A stretch of DNA of 8,213 bases from Spirochaetales bacterium (GTDB lineage Bacteria; Spirochaetota; Spirochaetia; Sphaerochaetales; Sphaerochaetaceae): NCBI GenBank assembly GCA_017475725.1, contig JAFVFA010000251.1, forward strand, positions 1-8,213, given 5' to 3'. The stretch's first letter is position 1, and the number at the start of each line of letters is the position of its first letter. Below the pieces are notes generated by a model. It had not been told where the DNA came from and made no database searches. It saw only the letters and a program-made list of their open reading frames with translations. A program made the position numbers and the translations under genes. Shown piece after piece: positions 1 to 5,175 of the stretch.

Positions 1-1025
1 AGCGTCTGAAGGACATAGTCCCGTTCCTGGAGAACTACTTCAACTGGGTAAAGGCCATGTTCCAGAAGGAGAACGGACTGTTCTCTGTCCCTGTGTCTGC
101 CTGCCTCACCGGAAACATCCCGAGGGAGAGGACCGTCTATCCTGTTGACTTCAACGCCCTCATGGCACTCAACGCATTCTACCTCTCGGAGATCGGTGAC
201 ATCCTGAACGACAAGGAGCTCAGCTTCAGGTACAAGAAGCTCTACTTCTCCATCAAGACAAGGATCAACAACCTGATGTGGGATCCGGAAGCCCATTTCT
301 ACTTCGACCTGGACGCCGACGAGCAGCGCATCCCGCTCAAGCTGATCGGATCGTACTGGACCATGCTGTCCGAGATCCCTAACGACGAGCGTGCAGCCTA
401 CCTTATCGAGGACCTGAAGGACCCGGGTGTGTTCGGTACGGACAACCCCTTCCCAAGCGTCAGCGTGGATTCACCCTGCTTCAAGGAGAACGTCGTCGGC
501 TACTGCGGCGCAGTCGTCCCGTTCAACCTCTATGGGGTGGTCAAGGGGCTTGAGAAGTACGGCGAGTACATCTTTGCCCGCGAGTGTGCGATCCGTCACA
601 TGTACTTCATCCTGGACACCCTCCATCCGGAAGGGGACAAGCCGGGGGATGTCTGGGAGGCCTACCTTCCGACAAGGGAGGGAATCCCTGCCGCAGACGG
701 GGAGTTCCCAAGAAAGAGGTTCCTTCCTCAGACCTGTCTTGTGACCATAACCCTGATGATCGAGGACATAATCGGGCTCGACGTCTCCCTGCCAAGGAAG
801 ACCGTCTACTGGACCGTGCCGAATCTGGATGCCATGGGCATAGAGAAGCTCTCTCTGAAGCGAAACCTCATCACCATACTCGGAAACAAGAACGCAAGGG
901 GTTGGGAGATCAGACTTGAGAGCGAGAAGCTCTACTACTTCACAATCGAGATCCTCGAGGAGAAGAAGAAAAAGACCCTTCCGATTCCAAGCGGCAAGTG
1001 CTCGATGCTGATCGACAAGCTCTGA
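1..1025 (+). CDS. GH63/MGH1-like glycoside hydrolase, C-terminal part (5' end outside window)
   Basis: The reading frame is open from the first complete codon at base 3 to the TGA at 1023-1025, giving about 340 residues with the N terminus missing. The ATG at 57 is internal, because the frame continues upstream of it without a start signal. The sequence follows the (alpha/alpha)6-barrel pattern of the MGH1-like/GH63 and trehalase-type glycosidases: a VDFNALMALNAF helix, MWDPEAHFYFDLD, GYCGAVVPFNLYGVVKGLEKYG (the place where many relatives have WRGPVW), and GDVWEAYLPTREG. The glutamate of WEAY, codon 657-659, sits where this group has its catalytic base. A beta-rich tail follows (about 770-1022), as in this family. 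The likely role is hydrolysis of an alpha-linked oligosaccharide; the substrate cannot be read from the sequence. No signal peptide can be judged because the start is missing. The gene runs into djlA after 13 nt, so the two are probably co-transcribed. The fold call is fairly safe and the exact GH family is less certain. Confidence 0.75.
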   Translation, partial: RLKDIVPFLENYFNWVKAMFQKENGLFSVPVSACLTGNIPRERTVYPVDFNALMALNAFYLSEIGDILNDKELSFRYKKLYFSIKTRINNLMWDPEAHFYFDLDADEQRIPLKLIGSYWTMLSEIPNDERAAYLIEDLKDPGVFGTDNPFPSVSVDSPCFKENVVGYCGAVVPFNLYGVVKGLEKYGEYIFARECAIRHMYFILDTLHPEGDKPGDVWEAYLPTREGIPAADGEFPRKRFLPQTCLVTITLMIEDIIGLDVSLPRKTVYWTVPNLDAMGIEKLSLKRNLITILGNKNARGWEIRLESEKLYYFTIEILEEKKKKTLPIPSGKCSMLIDKL

Positions 1026-1038
1026 TTGGAGTCAAACG

Positions 1039-1830
1039 ATGTCCTGGTTCGGAAAGATCATAGGTGCAACCATAGGTTTTTTCCTCGGAGGCCCGATGGG
1101 GCTCATAGCAGGTGCCGTGTTCGGTCACATGATCGACAGGAGCGCCTCCGTTGACGGCTCCTCATATGAGGATGCAGAATCAAACCGCTCCAACGGCTAC
1201 TATTTCCGCAACACCGGCTACACAAGGTCGCAGATGGTCTTCTTCGTCGGGGCCTTCTCCATGCTGGCAAAGCTGGCATCCGCTGACGGCTCCGTCTCGG
1301 ACGGTGCCCGCCGGAAGATCAACGAGTTCATGGTCAATGACCTGAAGCTGACAGGCCAGAGCTACCAGTACGCCCAGAGCATCTTCAACCAGGCCCTCTC
1401 CCAGAACGCAACCTTCGAGAACCTTGCGGACCAGTTCTACGAGAACTTCAAGTCCTCTCCGCAGCTGCTGACCATGATGATCGACATCTTCTACCGGGTG
1501 GCGATGGTCGACGGGCGCATGTCCGCCAACGAGGAGAGGCTGATAGACTATGCGGTGAGGGTCTTCCACCTTGCGCAGTCCGTCCACGAAAGCATCAGAC
1601 GCAACTACAACGTAAAGGGTTCCTCAAAGGCTTATGCAACCCTTGGTCTTACTGAAAGCGCAACCGAGGCTGAGATAAAGAAGGCCTACCGCAAGCTCAT
1701 TCTGGAGTACCATCCTGACACCGTGGCCGCCAAGGGCATGGCCGACGAGTTCAAGGAGTATGCCACAAAGAAGTTCCGTGAGATACAGGAAGCCTACGAG
1801 ACGATCTGCAGAGAGCGCGGAATAAAATAA
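1039..1830 (+). CDS. djlA: DjlA-like membrane-anchored J-domain co-chaperone (TerB + DnaJ domains)
   Basis: This 263-residue protein matches E. coli DjlA (271 aa) in length and order of parts. Residues 5-32 form a glycine-rich membrane segment (KIIGATIGFFLGG, then GLIAGAVFGHMID), very like the DjlA anchor. Residues about 65-185 form an all-helical TerB-like domain with the two acidic turns SADGSVS and MVDGRMSANEE. A J domain fills residues 198-263, with the DnaK-activating HPD at 225-227 and the DjlA-type ending AAKGMADEF to FREIQEAYE. The expected role is to stimulate DnaK ATPase at the inner membrane; in enterobacteria DjlA acts with DnaK/GrpE in envelope stress signalling, and whether that holds here is unknown. 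A GGAG at 1028-1031, 7 nt before the ATG, supports the start. The gene follows the glycosidase by 13 nt and converges on recR. The linker between TerB and J domains is short (about 12 residues), without the Gly/Gln-rich stretch of E. coli DjlA. Confidence 0.85.
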   Translation: MSWFGKIIGATIGFFLGGPMGLIAGAVFGHMIDRSASVDGSSYEDAESNRSNGYYFRNTGYTRSQMVFFVGAFSMLAKLASADGSVSDGARRKINEFMVNDLKLTGQSYQYAQSIFNQALSQNATFENLADQFYENFKSSPQLLTMMIDIFYRVAMVDGRMSANEERLIDYAVRVFHLAQSVHESIRRNYNVKGSSKAYATLGLTESATEAEIKKAYRKLILEYHPDTVAAKGMADEFKEYATKKFREIQEAYETICRERGIK

Positions 1831-1849
1831 GAAAAGGGATAACCTGGAA
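1831..1849. other. 19-bp convergent gap between djlA and recR
   Basis: The stop codon of djlA and the stop codon of recR on the other strand are separated by only 19 bases. I see no GC-rich hairpin followed by a T run on either strand here or just inside the gene ends. The two transcripts therefore either overlap or end by a Rho-dependent route. Confidence 0.6.
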
Positions 1850-2440
1850 TCAGAACCGGATCCTTCCCCTGAACGAGCGGGTCAGGGTGGTCCTGTCCGC
1901 GTATTCCAGATCTCCGCCGATCGGAAGGCCTGATGCAAGTCTGGTCAGGTTCAGGTCTGTGCGGTCCCTGAGTATGTGCCTGATGTAGAGGGCGGTGGTA
2001 TCGCCTTCCTCTGTGGGGTTCGTGGCTATTATTATCTCCTTGAAGCCGCCCTCGTTGATCCTTTCCATCAACTTGCCGAAGCTGAGGTTCTCAGGACCCA
2101 CTCCGTTGAGGGGGTTGATGGCTCCCCCAAGCACATGGAACAGGCCGTTGTAGGCTCCGCTTCCCTGGATTGTTATCACGTCCTGCGGCTGTTCGACTAT
2201 GCAGAGCATCGTCCTGTCCCTCATGGGGTCTGAGCAGACGGGGCAGGGGTCATCCTCCGTGAATGAGCCGCAGATTGAGCAGGCATGGACCTTGTCCTTG
2301 ATCTCAGCGATGCTGGCGGCCAGAAGGTCGTTGTACTCCCTAGAGGTGTTTATGAGGGAGAACGCAATCCTTGATGCGCTCTTGGGTCCGACTCCAGGAA
2401 GCCTTGAAAGAAGCTTAGAGAGGTTGTCCAACGCTGTCAT
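1850..2440 (-). CDS. recR: Recombination mediator protein RecR
   Basis: The 196-residue product has the full RecR layout and the usual family length (about 200). Residues 14-27 are the helix-hairpin-helix (LPGVGPKSASRIAF). A four-cysteine zinc site follows at C54, C57, C66 and C69 (CSIC...CPVC). The Toprim domain starts at about residue 79 (CIVEQPQDV) and includes IIIATNPTEEGDTTALYI. The C-terminal GLPIGGDLEYADRTTLTRS is typical of RecR. RecR works with RecO (and RecF) to load RecA onto SSB-coated single-stranded DNA in gap repair. The same frame is open further upstream, but that part is a shadow of ybaB with no RecR similarity. The ATG at 2440-2438 overlaps the ybaB stop in the sequence ATGA and lacks a strong Shine-Dalgarno, so translation is probably coupled to ybaB. 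It is the last gene of the dnaX-ybaB-recR cluster. Confidence 0.97.
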   Translation of the reverse strand: MTALDNLSKLLSRLPGVGPKSASRIAFSLINTSREYNDLLAASIAEIKDKVHACSICGSFTEDDPCPVCSDPMRDRTMLCIVEQPQDVITIQGSGAYNGLFHVLGGAINPLNGVGPENLSFGKLMERINEGGFKEIIIATNPTEEGDTTALYIRHILRDRTDLNLTRLASGLPIGGDLEYADRTTLTRSFRGRIRF

Positions 2441-2748
2441 AGGTTCAATCCGTACTGGGACATGGTCTGCCCAGCCTCCTCCTGTATCCTGTCCCTGACG
2501 TTCTTCAGGGCCGTGTTCACGGCTGCGGTGACCATGACCTCTATCAGGTCCGGGCTGCTGGACTTGGCGAATTCGGGGTCTATCTTGACGCTCTCTATCT
2601 CCATGTTCCCGTTGGCGACAGCAGTAACCATGTTGCCTCCGGCGTAGCCGGTGCATCTGATGGCCGCGATCTTGGCCTTCATCTCCTCCGCCTGGCTCTT
2701 TATCTGGTTCATGTTCTTCAACAGTTCAAATGGGTTTATTCCGCTCAT
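2437..2748 (-). CDS. ybaB: YbaB/EbfC family nucleoid-associated DNA-binding protein
   Basis: This 103-residue protein begins MSGINPFELLKNMNQIK. An N-terminal helix (residues 5-30) is followed by the diagnostic beta region GYAGGNMVTAVANG (34-47) and then a long C-terminal helix (about 67-96). YbaB/EbfC proteins form small dimers that bind DNA and affect nucleoid structure and gene expression; Borrelia EbfC is the best-studied spirochaete member. The gene lies between dnaX and recR, its conserved location in bacteria. Its ATG shares one base with the dnaX stop (TGATG). GGAGG, complement of 2756-2760, stands 7 nt upstream of the start, so it can be initiated independently as well as by coupling. 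It ends in a 4-nt overlap with recR. Confidence 0.95.
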   Translation of the reverse strand: MSGINPFELLKNMNQIKSQAEEMKAKIAAIRCTGYAGGNMVTAVANGNMEIESVKIDPEFAKSSSPDLIEVMVTAAVNTALKNVRDRIQEEAGQTMSQYGLNL

Positions 2749-4586
2749 CAGCGTTCCTCCCTTCCGTCAAAGCAGAGCATGAGGTCGTTCAGCAGATTCC
2801 TCTGCTCCTCGGTTCTCTTCTCGTTCTGCGGCTTCTCGCAGGCGGATGGCTCAACGACCTCCGGTTCCTCCGTCTCCACTGTCTCCGCAGGCTCCTCGAC
2901 CACGGCTGTTGTGGCCTCCTCGGAGGCAGCCGCCTCCGGAGCGGAATCTGCGTGGGGTTCCTCTGCAGTGGGGACCGGTTCCGGCTCTGGGGCCGGGGCA
3001 GGGGCATCCATTATGTTCTCGGAATAAGAGAGGACCACATTGAGGTCCGGCGATGTTCTCTGCTGTATCTTCTCCCTGACGTTCACCAGATTCCTGTATG
3101 CCATCTGGTAGAAGAACTTGTTGTTGAAGGTCAGCACAAGGCCGTCCTCGGTGTTCTCCACCTTCTGGGTTCCCTGCGGCAGAAGGTCCTGGATGTCCTC
3201 CGGCTTCCAGTCGGCGGCTTTAGCTTCGGGTGCCGGTTCCGGCTCTGTGGCAGGTTCTGGCTCCGGAGCAGGTTCCGGCTCCTGTGCGGGTTGCATCTCC
3301 TGATGCTGCTCTGGCTGGACCTCGACAGGCTCTGTCTCAAGCTCCTGTGAAGAAGGCTGGGCCGCCGGTGCGGCTGCCGGGCCCTTCTCAGGCTCCACGC
3401 TCCTCTGGTCTGCAAGAGATGGGTTCAGTGGCGTTATGGTTCCGTTGATCAGGTCGTTCTTCAGCCTTGCCAGCTGCTCTATCACACTGGCTGTGGATGC
3501 CACATAGCGGAGCTTGGAGAGCTTGGATATGGCAAGCTCAAGCTCGAAGCGCGGATTGAGGGAGTATCTGATGTCCCTGTAGAGGTTGAGGAACATGTCC
3601 AGGGCAGCCTCAAGCTGCTCCTCGTTGTATGCGTTCAGAATCTCCTCTGGGAAGCTTGAGAGCTGCTCCCCAATGACGTTCTCGCTCCTGACGCCCTTCC
3701 TTATAAGAAGAAGGGAGCGGAAGTACTCCGTGAAGTCCTTTATGATCTGGTCTATGCTCACGCCCTTTGCAAGAAGAGCCTGGATTTTGGTCAGGGCCTC
3801 ACCGTTGCTCTTGGAGAGGACGTCCTTCATTATGGCGTTGATGCGGTCAACCCCTACAAGGCCCAGCTTCTCTCGTATCTGTGCAAGGGTGATCCTGCCG
3901 TTGGAGAAGGCCACCACCTGGTCGAAAAGGGTGTAGGCGTCACGCATGGAGCCAGTGGACTCCTTCGCGATCCAGAAGAGGGCCTCGTCCTCGGCCTCTA
4001 TGCCCATCTCCGTGGCCGCCTGGGCCAGAAGACCCTTTATGGTCTCTAGGGGGATCAGCTGGAAGTTGAACTGCTGGCAGCGGCTTCTGATTGTGGCGGG
4101 GACCTTCTGCGTCTCTGTTGTGGCGAAGATGAACACCACGTACTCAGGCGGCTCCTCTATGGTCTTCAGAAGTGCGTTGAAGGCGCTCTGGGAGAGCATG
4201 TGGACCTCGTCTATGATGTAGATCTTGTAGCGTGATGATGTGGGAGGGAACATGACCTCCTCCTTGATCACGCGGACATCGTTTACACCCGTGTTGCTGG
4301 CACCGTCGATCTCGATCACATCAAGGCTGCTGCCCTTTGCTATCCCCTTGCAGTTGTCGCATTCCCCGCAGGGTTCGGCTGTGGGTCCGTGCACGCAGTT
4401 GAGGGCCTTTGCAAGAAGGCGCGCACTGGTGGTCTTCCCTACGCCTCTTGGTCCACTGAAAAGGTATGCATGCGCTATTCTGCCCTGTTCAATGGCGTTC
4501 TTCAGAGTCGATACCACGAACTCCTGCCCTACCAGGTCCTCGAATCTCTGAGGTCTTTTCCTTGTTGCGGTCACTTCATAAGCCAT
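2748..4586 (-). CDS. dnaX: DNA polymerase III subunit tau (DnaX clamp loader)
   Basis: The 612-residue product is the ATPase subunit of the clamp loader, which opens and places the sliding clamp and links polymerase to helicase. Visible motifs: Walker A GPRGVGKT (45-52); zinc site C64, C73, C76, C79; Walker B with DEVH (126-129); sensor 1 ATTE (155-158); the SRC arginine finger (R169); sensor 2 GSMRDA (212-217). The collar domain runs to about 365. Then come a Pro/Glu/Ala-rich linker (about 395-458), a compact stretch (459-525) that looks like a tau C-terminal fold, a second Pro/Glu/Ala linker (527-582) and a charged tail. The frame is open 47 codons further upstream, but the homology begins exactly at MAYEVTATRKRPQ, so the ATG at 4586-4584 is chosen. 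No good Shine-Dalgarno precedes it. I see no slippery A-run before the linker, so a frameshifted gamma form is not indicated. It is the first gene of dnaX-ybaB-recR and diverges from marR. Confidence 0.96.
   Translation of the reverse strand: MAYEVTATRKRPQRFEDLVGQEFVVSTLKNAIEQGRIAHAYLFSGPRGVGKTTSARLLAKALNCVHGPTAEPCGECDNCKGIAKGSSLDVIEIDGASNTGVNDVRVIKEEVMFPPTSSRYKIYIIDEVHMLSQSAFNALLKTIEEPPEYVVFIFATTETQKVPATIRSRCQQFNFQLIPLETIKGLLAQAATEMGIEAEDEALFWIAKESTGSMRDAYTLFDQVVAFSNGRITLAQIREKLGLVGVDRINAIMKDVLSKSNGEALTKIQALLAKGVSIDQIIKDFTEYFRSLLLIRKGVRSENVIGEQLSSFPEEILNAYNEEQLEAALDMFLNLYRDIRYSLNPRFELELAISKLSKLRYVASTASVIEQLARLKNDLINGTITPLNPSLADQRSVEPEKGPAAAPAAQPSSQELETEPVEVQPEQHQEMQPAQEPEPAPEPEPATEPEPAPEAKAADWKPEDIQDLLPQGTQKVENTEDGLVLTFNNKFFYQMAYRNLVNVREKIQQRTSPDLNVVLSYSENIMDAPAPAPEPEPVPTAEEPHADSAPEAAASEEATTAVVEEPAETVETEEPEVVEPSACEKPQNEKRTEEQRNLLNDLMLCFDGREER
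2756..2760 (-). promoter_or_regulatory. Shine-Dalgarno of ybaB inside the end of dnaX
   Basis: The minus strand reads GGAGG 7 nt before the ybaB ATG, within the last codons of dnaX. Together with the TGATG stop/start overlap it gives both reinitiation and direct loading of ribosomes. Confidence 0.75.
2975..2989 (-). repeat. 15-bp direct repeat, copy 1, in second dnaX linker
   Basis: The sequence CCGGTTCCGGCTCTG occurs here and again at 3233-3247. Both lie in Pro/Glu linker codons of dnaX, 258 bp apart, which is exactly 86 codons. Confidence 0.8.
3233..3247 (-). repeat. 15-bp direct repeat, copy 2, in first dnaX linker
   Basis: This copy is identical to 2975-2989 and overlaps the first unit of the 18-bp tandem repeat. 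The pair flanks the compact domain between the two tau linkers. Confidence 0.8.
3235..3288 (-). repeat. Three tandem 18-bp repeats in the dnaX linker
   Basis: On the plus strand, three imperfect 18-base units start with GGTTCCGGCTC or GGTTCTGGCTC at 3235, 3253 and 3271. On the coding strand each gives the hexapeptide A-x-E-P-E-P (AQEPEP, APEPEP, ATEPEP). The 18-base unit keeps frame, so copy number can change without breaking tau. Confidence 0.85.
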
Positions 4587-4592
4587 GGTTCC

Positions 4593-4601
4593 ATAATAAC
4601 A
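4593..4601 (-). promoter_or_regulatory. Extended -10 element of dnaX, placing the mRNA start at the ATG
   Basis: The minus strand reads TGTTATTAT, a TGn motif plus TATTAT (5 of 6 to TATAAT). The usual 6-8 nt step from the -10 puts transcription start at about 4586, the A of the dnaX ATG. The -35 position (TGGTCT, 17 bp upstream) is poor, as is common with extended -10 promoters. The lack of a Shine-Dalgarno before dnaX fits a leaderless mRNA. Confidence 0.5.
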
Positions 4602-4646
4602 AATAATCAGAAGGTAGACCATACAAAAGAAAGGGGCGGAGGGGCA

Positions 4647-4675
4647 TTGACGCATGTCGAGGGAATGTGTATCTT
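4647..4675 (+). promoter_or_regulatory. Sigma-70-type promoter of the marR-ABC operon
   Basis: TTGACG (4647-4652; 5 of 6 to TTGACA) and TATCTT (4670-4675; 4 of 6) are separated by the ideal 17 bp. Transcription would start near 4682, about 38 nt before the marR ATG. A second possible extended -10, TGCTAACAT at 4686-4694, lies within the palindrome downstream. Confidence 0.6.
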
Positions 4676-4686
4676 TCCTTTGGTTT

Positions 4687-4701
4687 GCTAACATTGTTAG
4701 C
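4687..4701. promoter_or_regulatory. Perfect 15-bp palindrome, probable MarR operator
   Basis: GCTAACATTGTTAGC has two exact 7-base arms around a central T. Counted from the predicted start near 4682 it covers about +6 to +20 and ends 9 nt before the Shine-Dalgarno of marR. MarR-family dimers typically bind short palindromes of this size in or next to their own promoter. Its arms look too short, and a T run is missing, for a terminator. Confidence 0.65.
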
Positions 4702-4710
4702 TTTATTTTC

Positions 4711-4715
4711 GGAGG
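4711..4715 (+). promoter_or_regulatory. Shine-Dalgarno that sets the marR start
   Basis: GGAGG lies 4 nt before the ATG at 4720. The in-frame upstream ATG at 4654 falls between the proposed -35 and -10 elements and has no ribosome site, so 4720 is the start. Confidence 0.8.
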
Positions 4716-4719
4716 AATC

Positions 4720-5175
4720 ATGGACAAGAACCTTGATCTGGAGTATGCAGATCGCTTTCTGTCTGAGTTCTACTCTTTGGGGCCTTTCAAGGACGTCAAG
4801 CGGGCCAACAGGAACAACGAGGGCCTGGGGCTGATTGTGGGGTACCTCTACGACCAGAACGGGAAGGTCGTCTATGCAGGGGACCTGGCCAAGGTCTCCG
4901 GGGTCAGCACCGCCAGGATTGCCGCGGCCCTCAAGAAGCTTGAGGGTCTGGGCCTTGTCCAGAGGGTCATGTCTGAGAAGGACTGCAGGAAGACCGTTGT
5001 CAGACTCACACCCCTGGGAAGGAAGAGGGCAGAGGAGAAGAGGAAGGAATTTGTGGAATATACGGCAAAGGTAATAGAGAAGGTAGGGAAAGAGGACATG
5101 GAGACACTGCTCAGGATCCTCTGCAGCGTGAAGCATGCAATGTCCGAACTCAACAAGGGGGACCGCTGTGTTTAA
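4720..5175 (+). CDS. MarR-family transcriptional regulator
   Basis: This 151-residue winged-helix protein has the normal MarR length. Residues 7-45 are the helical N-terminal dimer arm. The helix-turn-helix spans 55-80 (DLAKVSGVSTARIAAALKKL, then EGLGLV). The wing contains D88-x-R90 followed by VVRLTPLG (93-100), matching the MarR signature DxRxxxVxLTxxG. A long helix (100-120) and a C-terminal helix (125-145) complete the dimer interface. MarR proteins usually repress their own promoter and a neighbouring efflux gene until a small ligand lowers DNA affinity. Cysteines at 89, 135 and 150 are present, but nothing shows redox sensing. The gene is the first of an operon with two ABC half-transporters and overlaps the next gene by 8 nt. 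Its likely operator is the palindrome at 4687-4701. The inducer is unknown. Confidence 0.92.
   Translation: MDKNLDLEYADRFLSEFYSLGPFKDVKRANRNNEGLGLIVGYLYDQNGKVVYAGDLAKVSGVSTARIAAALKKLEGLGLVQRVMSEKDCRKTVVRLTPLGRKRAEEKRKEFVEYTAKVIEKVGKEDMETLLRILCSVKHAMSELNKGDRCV
5155..5162 (+). promoter_or_regulatory. Shine-Dalgarno that sets a GTG start for the first ABC gene
   Basis: AAGGGGGA stands 5 nt before GTG at 5168. The in-frame ATG at 5135 lies deep within marR without such a site and would add 11 residues with no family resemblance. The ATG at 5189 would drop the first seven residues of this start and has no comparable site. Confidence 0.75.

Noticed and set aside
2441..2656. N-terminal extension of RecR by 72 residues
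   Set aside because: It is an Arg/Gln-rich shadow translation of ybaB; RecR homology begins at the ATG at 2440.
2730..3448. Long plus-strand open frames opposite the dnaX linker (for example 2730-3350)
   Set aside because: They are Leu/Arg/Gly/Ser-rich complements of the Pro/Glu/Ala repeats, with no ribosome site or recognisable domain; an effect of biased composition.
3225..3520. Programmed frameshift in dnaX making gamma, as in E. coli
   Set aside because: No A-AAA-AAG type slippery run is visible on the coding strand in this region.
4687..4701. Palindrome as a transcription terminator for dnaX or an upstream gene
   Set aside because: The stem is AT-rich, with a 1-nt loop if folded and no T run after it; it also lies upstream of both divergent genes rather than after a gene.
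4587..4719. SRP RNA (ffs) or tRNA next to dnaX, as in some bacteria
   Set aside because: The 133-bp gap lacks the SRP Alu/S-domain motifs and any tRNA T-loop sequence; promoter and operator signals account for it.
4587..4727. Extension of dnaX upstream to an ATG at 4727 (47 extra residues) or 4622 (12 extra residues)
   Set aside because: The added residues resemble no DnaX, have no ribosome site and overlap the marR control region; homology begins exactly at MAYEV (4586).
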